The translations under genes were made by a program, and so were the position numbers. A DNA stretch of 13,786 bases, from positions 1 to 13,786 of the forward strand of contig JAEWHG010000162.1 in NCBI GenBank assembly GCA_023387935.1, given 5' to 3'. Position 1 is the first letter of the stretch; every line of letters begins with the position of its first letter. Below, in pieces: positions 7,583 through 13,786 of this stretch. The notes beneath the pieces are model-generated. The model searched no databases and was not told the DNA's origin. It saw nothing but the letters and a program-made list of their open reading frames with translations. The stretch is from Bacillota bacterium (lineage in GTDB: Bacteria > Bacillota > Clostridia > Peptostreptococcales > Natronincolaceae).

Positions 7583-7612
7583 AGAAAACCCCACTTTAAA
7601 GCGGGGTTTTCT
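7583..7612 (-). terminator. Bidirectional terminator between arginase and the secreted-protein gene
   Basis: AGAAAACCCC (7583-7592) and GGGGTTTTCT (7603-7612) flank a near-palindromic core. The minus-strand RNA pairs along the whole stem with one G-U, whereas the plus-strand RNA has an A/C mismatch there. It therefore looks tuned for the minus-strand gene but can serve both convergent genes. Confidence 0.88.
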
Positions 7613-7676
7613 AGCTTTAGCCTATAGCTATTACTGTATTGAATTATTCTTCTAAAGCTATTTATTCCAAGACTAT

Positions 7677-8423
7677 CTATTTCAATTTAGGCTCTAATAA
7701 AAGGAAATAATTTAAATCGCTACTTTGTTCCACAGTAAACTCTATTATAATACTCTTTGCTCCTTTTAAATTAACATCTATTTTTTGCAATCCATCTGAT
7801 TTTTTAAACTGGGTTTTATAAAGAGTATCTCCGTAAAATTCATTATAACATTTTGTAATAGTATCATTATCATACACTGTAAAGGTAATTGTAGAGTCCT
7901 TAAGATTTTTAGCTAAATCATCTACTCCAATGTATCCCACTAATCTAGAATGTTCTCCATTATAATTATATAACCTTGAAACATAATAATTTCTGTCTCC
8001 ATTTTCTAATCGATCAAAACCGATACCATTTGAATACGCATTCCCATTAACGGTGAACTTTGTTCCGTCACTCCAAGTATTTTCCCTAAGCAAAGTGCTA
8101 TATCTCTTATTTAGAGTATAATGAATGGTATATCCATGAAATTTTGCATCGACTTCTTTTGCTTCTTTGTTCAGCTCTTTTTTTAGATTACTTATCTCCT
8201 GTCTTAAGTACTCATTTTCCTTATTTAAGGAATCTGTTTCTTTTTTCATCTCTTCAATGAGCTCTTCTTTAAACTTAATTTCCTTAATAGAAATTGAATC
8301 TAAATTTGTACTGTTCCCTATGTATGCTTGAGTATCTTTTATGTCCATGTTGGTTTGAGCATAGGCATAAGTAGAAATAACCATAGCTAAAATAGATAAG
8401 GTTAAAACTAATTTTTTCTTCAT
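7677..8423 (-). CDS. Secreted coiled-coil protein with an NPCBM-like C-terminal domain
   Basis: Function is unknown; I do not recognise a named orthologue. The 248-residue product starts with a signal peptide (basic MKKK, hydrophobic core, AYA just before Q23). Residues about 47-93 are a charged Glu/Lys/Leu-rich coiled coil. The remainder (about 120-248) resembles the NPCBM/NEW2 carbohydrate-binding fold: the pattern NAYSNGIGF, then VGYIGVDD, TITFTVYDND, a GDTLYKT segment and the IDVNLKGAKSIIIEF strand. In that family the domain is often attached to glycosidases, but no catalytic domain is present here, so a cell-wall or polysaccharide-binding role is only inferred. The ATG has a strong AGGAGGAG site. 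It is downstream of the zinc-ribbon gene on the same strand but has its own promoter-like segment. Confidence 0.85.
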   Translation of the reverse strand: MKKKLVLTLSILAMVISTYAYAQTNMDIKDTQAYIGNSTNLDSISIKEIKFKEELIEEMKKETDSLNKENEYLRQEISNLKKELNKEAKEVDAKFHGYTIHYTLNKRYSTLLRENTWSDGTKFTVNGNAYSNGIGFDRLENGDRNYYVSRLYNYNGEHSRLVGYIGVDDLAKNLKDSTITFTVYDNDTITKCYNEFYGDTLYKTQFKKSDGLQKIDVNLKGAKSIIIEFTVEQSSDLNYFLLLEPKLK

Positions 8424-8444
8424 AAAACTCCTCCTAATATCATG

Positions 8445-8474
8445 ATTATATTTATTATACTAGGAAATTGACAA
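8445..8474 (-). promoter_or_regulatory. Possible promoter of the secreted-protein gene
   Basis: On the minus strand TTGTCA (8474-8469) and TATAAT (8450-8445) are 18 bp apart. A second TATAAT (8459-8454) lies within the segment TCCTAGTATAATA (8465-8453), which is identical to the one before the zinc-ribbon gene; there the best -35 (TTGTAT, 8485-8480) would need a 20-bp spacer. Which -10 is used is unclear. Confidence 0.5.
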
Positions 8475-8601
8475 GTTTTATACAATCTTTTTATATACTA
8501 TATGTAATTAATTATATATTAGAAACATTAAGCTACTTGTTTTGCAGTATCGAAATAATAAAAAATGTAAATGCCTACTTAATAGCAAATCTTTGTATTA
8601 T

Positions 8602-8976
8602 TTATTCAAATAGAGCCCCGCATTTTGGACAGTACCTAAAATCATCATGGGTTTCAAAATTACAATGAGAGCATCTTTTTATATGGTATCTTTCGCCTCT
8701 ATGTATTAAATTTAAATTTTGATCTTTCAAAGTTATATTTTCTCCTCTAGAAATTCTGTCTCCTATCTCTTTATCAAGAGAATATATACTTCCGCAGCAA
8801 ATAGCTTTTACATAATACTTTTTACTCCATTTCAGAACTGGGATGAAAAATAGACTTAGAGCAGTATATTCTCTAATCACTTTGTATCTTCCATATTTTT
8901 CACAATAGGAACAAACTATAGCTTGGTTAAAATCTAACTCTTCTCTTTTAGGGGATATCCCCATAATAAAAAACAT
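8602..8976 (-). CDS. Small double zinc-ribbon protein
   Basis: This 124-residue cytoplasmic protein has eight cysteines arranged as two probable zinc sites. The N-terminal ribbon uses C22/C25 (CSYC) with C60-C61 after a hydrophobic hairpin (LSLFFIPVLKW, not long enough for a convincing membrane anchor). The C-terminal ribbon uses C102/C105 (CSHC) and C116/C119 (CPKC). The start region MGISPKREELDF and the YYVKAICCGSIYSLD segment look like a family widespread in Firmicutes and annotated only as zinc-ribbon domain protein. No function is known to me. The ATG at 8976 has AGAGG eight bases upstream; the in-frame ATG four codons later lacks a site. A clean promoter precedes it, and no terminator is visible after it, so read-through into the secreted-protein gene is possible. 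Confidence 0.85.
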   Translation of the reverse strand: MFFIMGISPKREELDFNQAIVCSYCEKYGRYKVIREYTALSLFFIPVLKWSKKYYVKAICCGSIYSLDKEIGDRISRGENITLKDQNLNLIHRGERYHIKRCSHCNFETHDDFRYCPKCGALFE

Positions 8977-9014
8977 ATCATCATCCTCTTTTTTTCGCTC
9001 ATGATCTCATTCCT

Positions 9015-9043
9015 ATTATACTAGGATATGGTAACAGATACAA
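9015..9043 (-). promoter_or_regulatory. Promoter of the zinc-ribbon gene
   Basis: On the minus strand TTGTAT (9043-9038), a 17-bp spacer and TATAAT (9020-9015), about 38 bp before the start codon. The -10 lies in TCCTAGTATAATA, shared exactly with the region before the next gene downstream. Confidence 0.75.
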
Positions 9044-9155
9044 AGGTCTTTTATGCGAAAATGAGACAACTAACAAGACTCTGTTAAAATATAATCCACC
9101 CACCATATCTTATGGGGAGCGCTATCAAATTAATAGAATACTTATTACTCAATAT

Positions 9156-9194
9156 TATAGGCCTAGGAAGCATTCACATGATCCTAGACCTATA
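9156..9194 (-). terminator. Long hairpin after the siderophore operon, probable terminator
   Basis: TATAGGCCTAGGA (9156-9168) and TCCTAGACCTATA (9182-9194) form a 13-bp stem with a 13-nt loop. The one mismatch becomes a G-U pair in the minus-strand RNA, fitting the end of the minus-strand ABC operon 28 bp after its stop codon. There is no good U-tract after it, so it may stabilise the 3' end instead of terminating strictly. The remaining gap (about 9044-9155) shows nothing I can identify. Confidence 0.6.
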
Positions 9195-9222
9195 GGTTAT
9201 ATTTTACCATTTAATTTTATAA

Positions 9223-9975
9223 CTAATAAATTGCTACTGGCCCATGAGGACCATCAATAATTTCTATTTTCGTTTCAAAAATATCTGTCAAAATTTCTGG
9301 GTCCATAACCTCTTCTACTGTTCCAAAAGCAGCAATTTTTCCATTTTTCATAGCACAAATTCTATCCGAATATTTGGCTGCAAAATTTATATCATGCATA
9401 ACAGTCAAAATTGTTCTTCCAAATTCATTCGCAGCATGCCTCAAATGCTCCATCATTTGAACAGAACGAGCAACATCCAGATTATTCAGAGGCTCGTCTA
9501 AAAGTACATATTCAGTCTCTTGGCATAAAACCATTGCTACATATGCCCTTTGCCTTTGTCCACCAGAAAGTTCATCTAAATATCTATTTTCCAAATCAGT
9601 CAAGCATAAAAAATCGATATATTTAGAGATAATAGCCTCATCCTCTTTAGTTAATCTTCCTTTTGAATATGGAAAACGTCCAAATCCAACTAATTGTCTA
9701 ACAGTAAGCCTCGTTATAAAGTGATTTTCTTGCCTTAGAATAGTCAAAATTTTTGCTAAGTCTTCTGATTTAGATTCAGTAACATCCATATTCGCTACCT
9801 TAATTTGGCCTTCATCCATATCCAAGAGTCTTCCGATCATTAAAAGTGTCGTAGACTTTCCAGCACCATTCGGTCCAATTAAAGAAGTAAGACCAGCCTT
9901 TGGTATTTCAATATTTACAGGCCCTATTTCTACTTCGCCACCATACACCTTTTTAACATTATCTATTTTTATCAT
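9223..9975 (-). CDS. Iron-siderophore ABC transporter, ATP-binding protein (YclP/VctC-like)
   Basis: This 250-residue cytoplasmic ATPase powers import. The motifs are complete: Walker A GPNGAGKST at 34-42, Q-loop Q82, signature LSGGQ at 136-140, Walker B YVLLDEP at 156-162 with catalytic E161, D-loop NNLD and switch H194. The segment LTVRQLVGFGRFPYSKGRLT and the YLDELSGGQRQRAYVAM region are characteristic of the FecE-type subfamily that serves siderophores and resemble Bacillus YclP (petrobactin). It is the last gene of the operon; its ATG overlaps the preceding permease stop by 4 bp (ATGA), implying coupled translation. Confidence 0.94.
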   Translation of the reverse strand: MIKIDNVKKVYGGEVEIGPVNIEIPKAGLTSLIGPNGAGKSTTLLMIGRLLDMDEGQIKVANMDVTESKSEDLAKILTILRQENHFITRLTVRQLVGFGRFPYSKGRLTKEDEAIISKYIDFLCLTDLENRYLDELSGGQRQRAYVAMVLCQETEYVLLDEPLNNLDVARSVQMMEHLRHAANEFGRTILTVMHDINFAAKYSDRICAMKNGKIAAFGTVEEVMDPEILTDIFETKIEIIDGPHGPVAIY

Positions 9976-11036
9976 AAAGTTCCCTTCCTTAAAATCACAA
10001 TTAAAAATGTTATTCCACCAAACATTTCAATAATAACTGAAACATAACCAAAAGTACTAAATACATGATACATTAAAAAGTATGCTCCCGTTAGTATTAA
10101 AAATCCTATAGCAAGAGCCATCGGAAAAATATATCTATGATCATAAGTTTGTGCCGCTTGGTAACTCAAAGTGGCAACTAAAAATCCATAAAAAGTAAGT
10201 GGTCCAACCAAAGCCGTTGAAACTGACATCAGAACAGAAACTAATATCAGCATATAGATTACGCTAATTTGATGCTTTACTCCTAATGAAATACTGACAT
10301 CCCTTCCGAGTGACAATACATTTAATCTCTTAGAAAAAGTAAGAATAAGTAATGTTGCAATTATTACAATTGGAATTGCAACAATAAAATATTCAGAATC
10401 TGCATTATTTACAGAACCGAACAGCCTTGCCTGTAATATATCAAATTCCGATGGTGTAAGAACTCTTCTCATAAAAGAAGATATGGACTTAAGCCCAGTT
10501 CCAATAATAACTCCAACCAAAAGCATTAGTTGTAAATTTCCATATTTCCCGGAAAGTAACCACCCATAAAGTATTAAACACATTAAGATCATAATGGCAA
10601 CTTTAAATAAAAATGATTCTATTCCAGTGAAACTAATAAACGTACTGGCACCAAAGAAAAATATTGTGCTCGTATTAATCGTTGTATAAAGTGCTTCAAA
10701 ACCTAAAAGAGAAGGAGTTATCACCCTATTATTCGTAATCGATTGGAAAGCAACTGTGGATAAACTCTGACAAATTGCAGCAATAATCATTGCAACAATA
10801 GCTACCAGCCTTCTTCTAACAACCGGTATAAAAGAAGGGGAATCGATTGGAACCGGATTATTATAAACCAAAAGTCCATAGGTGGAAAGAGCACCCAAAC
10901 CAATCAAAGTTATCAACAAAATCCAGTAATTTCTTTCCTCTCTCTTTGTACGAAAAGCTCTTGCTGATCTTTCTTTACTATGAAGGCTAGAATATATTTC
11001 TACATTTTCTTTATTGCTATATTCTAATTCTCTCAT
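9972..11036 (-). CDS. Iron-siderophore ABC transporter permease 2 (FecCD family, YclO/VctG-like)
   Basis: This 354-residue inner-membrane permease forms the channel with the upstream permease. The FecCD pattern is present: QSLSTVAFQSITNNRVITPSLLGFE near residues 90-115, the SLGVKHQ loop that contacts the ATPase, and GPLTFYGFLVATLSYQ towards the end. About nine to ten hydrophobic segments are visible. An unusual N-terminal extension of about 35 charged residues (many Glu, Arg, Lys and Ser) precedes the first membrane segment; family members usually have a shorter tail. The start is ATG overlapping the stop of permease 1 by 4 bp, and the end overlaps the ATPase start by 4 bp. Confidence 0.93.
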   Translation of the reverse strand: MRELEYSNKENVEIYSSLHSKERSARAFRTKREERNYWILLITLIGLGALSTYGLLVYNNPVPIDSPSFIPVVRRRLVAIVAMIIAAICQSLSTVAFQSITNNRVITPSLLGFEALYTTINTSTIFFFGASTFISFTGIESFLFKVAIMILMCLILYGWLLSGKYGNLQLMLLVGVIIGTGLKSISSFMRRVLTPSEFDILQARLFGSVNNADSEYFIVAIPIVIIATLLILTFSKRLNVLSLGRDVSISLGVKHQISVIYMLILVSVLMSVSTALVGPLTFYGFLVATLSYQAAQTYDHRYIFPMALAIGFLILTGAYFLMYHVFSTFGYVSVIIEMFGGITFLIVILRKGTL

Positions 11037-12040
11037 CTTAGCCTCCTTTGTCTTAACAAAATAATAATAAATACCACGGAACCCACTGTTCCCAGTATTA
11101 AAGAAACTGGTACTTCAAAAGGCATTATAATTGTTCGAGAAATGATGTCACAAATAGTTATAGTACCCATTCCTATTACACATACCCAAGGCAAATTACT
11201 CCTAAGATCATCACCTCTATACATTGAAACAATATTTGGTACAATTAAACCTAAGAAAGGTAAGTTTCCAATAACAGCTGCAACAATTCCCACTGCAAGA
11301 GAAATAAGACCAGTACCCAAAAGAACGATCCTATTATAATTTACCCCAAGGCTTGTCGCTGTATCTTCTCCTAATCCAGCTAAGGTCAATCTATCAGCAT
11401 AGATAAAAATAAAAAATGTAACTACAACAATTAGCCATAAATATTCATATCTGCCTATTTGAACTGCCGCAAAAGAACCTACAAACCAGGATTCTATATT
11501 TTGTGTCATTTGAAAAACAAGACCAATAAAAGTAGAAACCGCAGAAATAACTGCTCCAAGCATCATACCAATAATTGGCACAATTAAAGATGAGCGAAGC
11601 TTAATTTTTCTTAAGAACAAAAAGAAAATCATTGTTCCTATAAAAGAAAAAAGGATTGCACCAGTCATTCTTTGAACTAAAGTTGGTGCAGGAAATACCA
11701 AATAAACAAAGATAAGGCCTAAACCTGCCCACTCAATAGTTCCTGTTGTGGTCGATTCAACTAAACGATTCTGTGTAATCAATTGCATCACCAGTCCTGC
11801 CATTGACATTGCAGCTCCAGTAAGCATAAGCGCAACTGTTCTTGGAACGCGAGTTATGAAAAACATGTTGATTCCGTCCTCTTGTCCCAGTATATCGTAT
11901 ACTCCAGTAGATAGTGATATCATCCCTAAAATAATAACAACTATAATTGCTAATATAAAAGGTTTTGTCCATATTTTATTGTAACTTTGGGGCTGAGAAT
12001 TCTCAGCCCCGGTTATTTTTTCTATTGTATGTTTCGGCAC
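11033..12040 (-). CDS. Iron-siderophore ABC transporter permease 1 (FecCD family, YclN/VctD-like)
   Basis: This 335-residue membrane permease has the FecCD signatures RVPRTVALMLTGAAMSMAGLVMQ around residues 65-90, followed by TQNRLVESTTTG. SLGVNYNR is the coupling loop, and GNLPFLGLIVPNIV is close to the family's GxIxFVGLIVPHI. The gene begins with GTG (12040-12038), preceded by AAGGGG 18 nt after the binding-protein stop codon. Codons 8-14 contain a perfect GC-rich palindrome (11989-12010) that is unusual for this AT-rich window and could form a hairpin in the mRNA just after the start. It is followed by permease 2 with a 4-bp overlap. Confidence 0.93.
   Translation of the reverse strand: MPKHTIEKITGAENSQPQSYNKIWTKPFILAIIVVIILGMISLSTGVYDILGQEDGINMFFITRVPRTVALMLTGAAMSMAGLVMQLITQNRLVESTTTGTIEWAGLGLIFVYLVFPAPTLVQRMTGAILFSFIGTMIFFLFLRKIKLRSSLIVPIIGMMLGAVISAVSTFIGLVFQMTQNIESWFVGSFAAVQIGRYEYLWLIVVVTFFIFIYADRLTLAGLGEDTATSLGVNYNRIVLLGTGLISLAVGIVAAVIGNLPFLGLIVPNIVSMYRGDDLRSNLPWVCVIGMGTITICDIISRTIIMPFEVPVSLILGTVGSVVFIIILLRQRRLR
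11989..12010 (-). repeat. Perfect GC-rich 22-bp palindrome inside the permease 1 gene
   Basis: GGGGCTGAGAA and TTCTCAGCCCC abut to make a perfect palindrome; as RNA it can fold into a 9-bp stem with an AATT loop. It lies about 28 nt downstream of the GTG start and about 50 nt after the binding-protein stop. There is no U-tract on either side, so it is not an intrinsic terminator. Confidence 0.85.
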
Positions 12041-12058
12041 TAATATTACCCCTTTATC

Positions 12059-13072
12059 TTACTTAGCTAAAGCGTTTGCAATGTTTCCAAACAATTCTAA
12101 ATAAGTTTGTATAGATTCATTTGTATATGTGTCATTTGGTGCATAAACAATTTTTCCTTCAGTAACAGCAGTTATATTTTGAAGAGCAGGAGAATTATCA
12201 ATTACATCCTGTGCAGGAACTGCTTCACCCTTATTAGAAGATACACCAGCATCACGGTCTAGTACAAAAATCCAATCAGGATTACTTTGAGCAATAGCTT
12301 CAACTGAAACTTCATCACCTTGGTGGTCTGAAGTAGCGCTGTTAATATCTAATGCTGGAGCCCATCCGAATATTTCATACATTGGCCCCCATACACGTCC
12401 AGACATAGGAGCTGAGTAACCGATATTTCCACCAGAAACTATAACACTCATCACTGTATCCGTTCCATTATATGCAGTCTTAGCACCTTCAATTGCTTTG
12501 TCAAAATCAGCTACTAATTTTTCAGCCTCTTTATTTTTATCAAAAATTTTCCCCAAAGTAATTGTAGCTTCTTTAAGTCCATTTACTAAGTTTTCTCCAG
12601 GTGTCTCAACACCTTCAGAAACATCAATGTTAAGATCAATAACTGCCGCATTTGGTACTAATGCTTTGATATCTTCATAATATTTAGCAAATCTTTGACC
12701 AACAATTACAAGTTCAGGTTCTACAGCTGCTATAACCTCAAGATTTGGTTCACCATGACTTCCAACATCTTGAACTGATTCATCACTTACATATGGTAAA
12801 TCTTCAGGCATTACAGGCTTTGGAGCTGCTGCTAATTCAATGCCCCAATCAGCTAAAGTTTCAAAAGTTCTATTATCTAAAGCAACTACGTTTTTTGGAT
12901 TTACAGGTACAGTAACAGTTCCATGAGCATCCGTGATTTCAACTGTTAAGGCTTCATCAGGCTGATTAGCTTCAGGAGTAACAGTTTCATTACTTGGACT
13001 TGAACAAGCTGTCAACATTAAAACAAAAATTGCAATAATAGCAGTTAATTTAAAGAATTTAGATTTTCTCAT
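12059..13072 (-). CDS. Siderophore-binding lipoprotein of the ABC importer (YclQ/VctP-like)
   Basis: This extracellular, membrane-anchored substrate-binding protein captures ferric siderophore and delivers it to the permeases. It is 337 residues long. A lipoprotein signal peptide ends in LTAC, with lipid-carrying C23, followed by a Ser/Asn/Pro/Glu linker. The mature part is the two-lobe FecB/TroA-like fold: VPVNPKNVVALDNRTFETLADWGI, PNLEVIAAVEPELVIVG, the long connecting helix around residues 155-195, and NPDWIFVLDRD in the second lobe. The sequence looks closest to the YclQ/petrobactin and VctP group; the exact ligand is unknown. The ATG is preceded by AAGGAG. It is the first gene of the operon, and a Fur box lies about 125 bp upstream. 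Confidence 0.94.
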   Translation of the reverse strand: MRKSKFFKLTAIIAIFVLMLTACSSPSNETVTPEANQPDEALTVEITDAHGTVTVPVNPKNVVALDNRTFETLADWGIELAAAPKPVMPEDLPYVSDESVQDVGSHGEPNLEVIAAVEPELVIVGQRFAKYYEDIKALVPNAAVIDLNIDVSEGVETPGENLVNGLKEATITLGKIFDKNKEAEKLVADFDKAIEGAKTAYNGTDTVMSVIVSGGNIGYSAPMSGRVWGPMYEIFGWAPALDINSATSDHQGDEVSVEAIAQSNPDWIFVLDRDAGVSSNKGEAVPAQDVIDNSPALQNITAVTEGKIVYAPNDTYTNESIQTYLELFGNIANALAK

Positions 13073-13195
13073 ATATATCTCTCCTTATGTATGAATATGA
13101 TCGATAATCAAATTATTAAATTGATAAAATTAATATCTATGTTCATTTGACATAATTCAATAGAAGCTGATATAATTATTCAATAAATATGATTT

Positions 13196-13210
13196 TGATA
13201 ATCGTTTTCA
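13196..13210. promoter_or_regulatory. Fur box in the divergent intergenic region
   Basis: TGATAAT-C-GTTTTCA matches the 7-1-7 Fur consensus TGATAATNATTATCA at 12 of 14 positions (the reverse strand reads TGAAAACGATTATCA). It lies between the siderophore operon and the AraC-type gene, as expected for iron repression of the operon. I cannot fix the operon promoter with confidence; weak candidates lie at about 13120-13190. Confidence 0.75.
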
Positions 13211-13287
13211 TTTAATTAGAAGTTTATCACGTTTTAGATTGTAAATCTTAAATATATTTGTGTTTTTATAACTATATTTAGGTCAAA

Positions 13288-13319
13288 TGATAATGTTTGT
13301 CTTATGATGTTATTTATCA
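13288..13319. promoter_or_regulatory. Two further Fur-like sites upstream of the AraC-type gene
   Basis: TGATAATGTTTGTCT (13288-13302) and TGATGTTATTTATCA (13305-13319) each match 11 of 14 positions of the Fur 7-1-7 consensus and lie side by side, two bases apart. In AT-rich DNA such matches can be accidental, but their clustering next to an iron-uptake locus is suggestive. Confidence 0.35.
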
Positions 13320-13344
13320 ATTAATGATCGGAGGAATATTTGCT

Positions 13345-13698
13345 TTGAACTTAATAGAAAATATTAATAAAGGAACTTATAGCTTCCATGTAAGAAGATC
13401 CATTGAATATACTGAAAAGCATTACGATGAGAGTTTAAATCTAAATATAATTTCGCAGCATTTAGAATTAAATAAATGCTATTTTTGTGATCTATTTAAA
13501 AAAGAAACTGGAAAAAATTATTCCCAGTTTCTTAATGAGGTTAGAATAGAAAAAAGTAAATACTTATTGCTAAACACAAATTTATCTATATTAGAAATAG
13601 CTCTTACTGTAGGATATAATAATCAAAATTATTATAATATAGCATTTAAAAAAATTACAGGCATTACACCTCTTAAATATAGAAATCTAGCTAGTTAA
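13345..13698 (+). CDS. Short AraC-family DNA-binding domain protein, probably a truncated regulator
   Basis: The product is essentially only an AraC/XylS C-terminal domain. The first helix-turn-helix is LNIISQHLELNKCYFCDLFKKETG. The second is ILEIALTVGYNNQNYYNIAFKKITG followed by TPLKYR. Full-length regulators of this type are about 270 residues or more, so a sensing or receiver domain is missing. I chose TTG 13345 because GGAGG lies ten bases upstream (117 residues). In-frame alternatives, ATG 13324 and TTG 13297, have no ribosome site. The frame stays open back to 13294 with protein-like sequence (YQLMIGGIFALNLIEN), which suggests a remnant of a longer protein that lost its N-terminus. It diverges from the siderophore operon, and AraC-type activators often control such operons, so that role is plausible if it is functional. 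Confidence 0.75.
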   Translation: MNLIENINKGTYSFHVRRSIEYTEKHYDESLNLNIISQHLELNKCYFCDLFKKETGKNYSQFLNEVRIEKSKYLLLNTNLSILEIALTVGYNNQNYYNIAFKKITGITPLKYRNLAS

Positions 13699-13706
13699 TG
13701 TTTAAA

Positions 13707-13786
13707 CTACCTAATATCTTTTTCTGTGTAGTATGCAATTCCTATTGCACCAGGTCCAACATGTAAACCGATTACTGGCCCTATGT
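13707..13786 (-). CDS. DegV-family fatty-acid-binding protein, C-terminal end only
   Basis: Only the last 25 codons are in the window. They read GPVIGLHVGPGAIGIAYYTEK and end with a TAG at 13709-13707. The GPVIG-HVGPGAIGIAYY pattern is the hallmark C-terminus of DegV proteins, which bind fatty acids (the FakB subunits of fatty-acid kinase belong here). The gene is convergent with the AraC-type gene, with only 8 bp between their stop codons and no obvious terminator between them. Confidence 0.88.
   Translation of the reverse strand, partial: IGPVIGLHVGPGAIGIAYYTEKDIR

Noticed and set aside
9033..9086. Separated inverted repeat AACAGA ... TCTGTT upstream of the zinc-ribbon gene
   Set aside because: Only six bases with a long AT-rich interval; expected by chance, and no terminator or RNA family features.
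9244..9626. Plus-strand open frames opposite the ABC ATPase gene
   Set aside because: Antisense shadows of a strongly conserved ATPase; no ribosome sites or recognisable domains.
13217..13240. Imperfect inverted repeat AGATT-GTA-AATCT in the divergent region
   Set aside because: Five-base arms in AT-rich sequence; possible operator but not distinguishable from chance.

Overview
The window is about 13.8 kb of AT-rich DNA. It has strong AGGAGG-type ribosome binding sites, several TTG/GTG starts, short U-rich terminators and a lysine (L-box) riboswitch. These point to a low-GC Firmicute, most likely an anaerobic Clostridia member (Alkaliphilus/Clostridium-like). The genus cannot be fixed from the sequence. 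I see no insertion sequence, phage gene, CRISPR array, tRNA or rRNA. Everything reads as chromosomal housekeeping and transport DNA, not a mobile island.

Layout, left to right. (1) 1-1250, minus strand: a two-component system, an OmpR/VanR-type response regulator followed with an 11-nt overlap by a histidine kinase that runs off the left edge. The upstream region carries four GCTTAA repeats, three of them in 11/22-bp phase. (2) 1404-3586, minus: an NhaC-superfamily transporter behind a good promoter, a lysine riboswitch and an attenuator hairpin, so it is probably a lysine importer and not a simple Na+/H+ antiporter. (3) 3685-7527, plus: three separately promoted genes, an M3-family oligoendopeptidase, a cytoplasmic parvulin prolyl isomerase and arginase. 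(4) 7583-9043, minus: a secreted coiled-coil protein with an NPCBM-like domain and a double zinc-ribbon protein, with a 13-bp identical promoter segment before both. (5) 9156-13210, minus: a Fur-box-preceded siderophore ABC operon (binding lipoprotein, two FecCD permeases, ATPase) of the YclNOPQ/VctPDGC type, with tight 4-bp overlaps. (6) 13345-13698, plus: a short AraC-type DNA-binding domain diverging from the siderophore operon. (7) 13707-13786, minus: the C-terminal end of a DegV-family fatty-acid-binding protein.

How it fits together: amino-acid and peptide metabolism (lysine uptake, peptide hydrolysis, arginine breakdown) sits next to iron acquisition. The siderophore cassette and the neighbouring AraC-type gene are plausibly co-regulated by Fur. 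No clearly new system is visible. The items most worth a second look are the lysine-riboswitch reassignment of the 'antiporter', the GC-rich perfect palindrome just inside the first permease gene, the phased repeats upstream of the two-component system, and the AraC fragment with its Fur-like sites.
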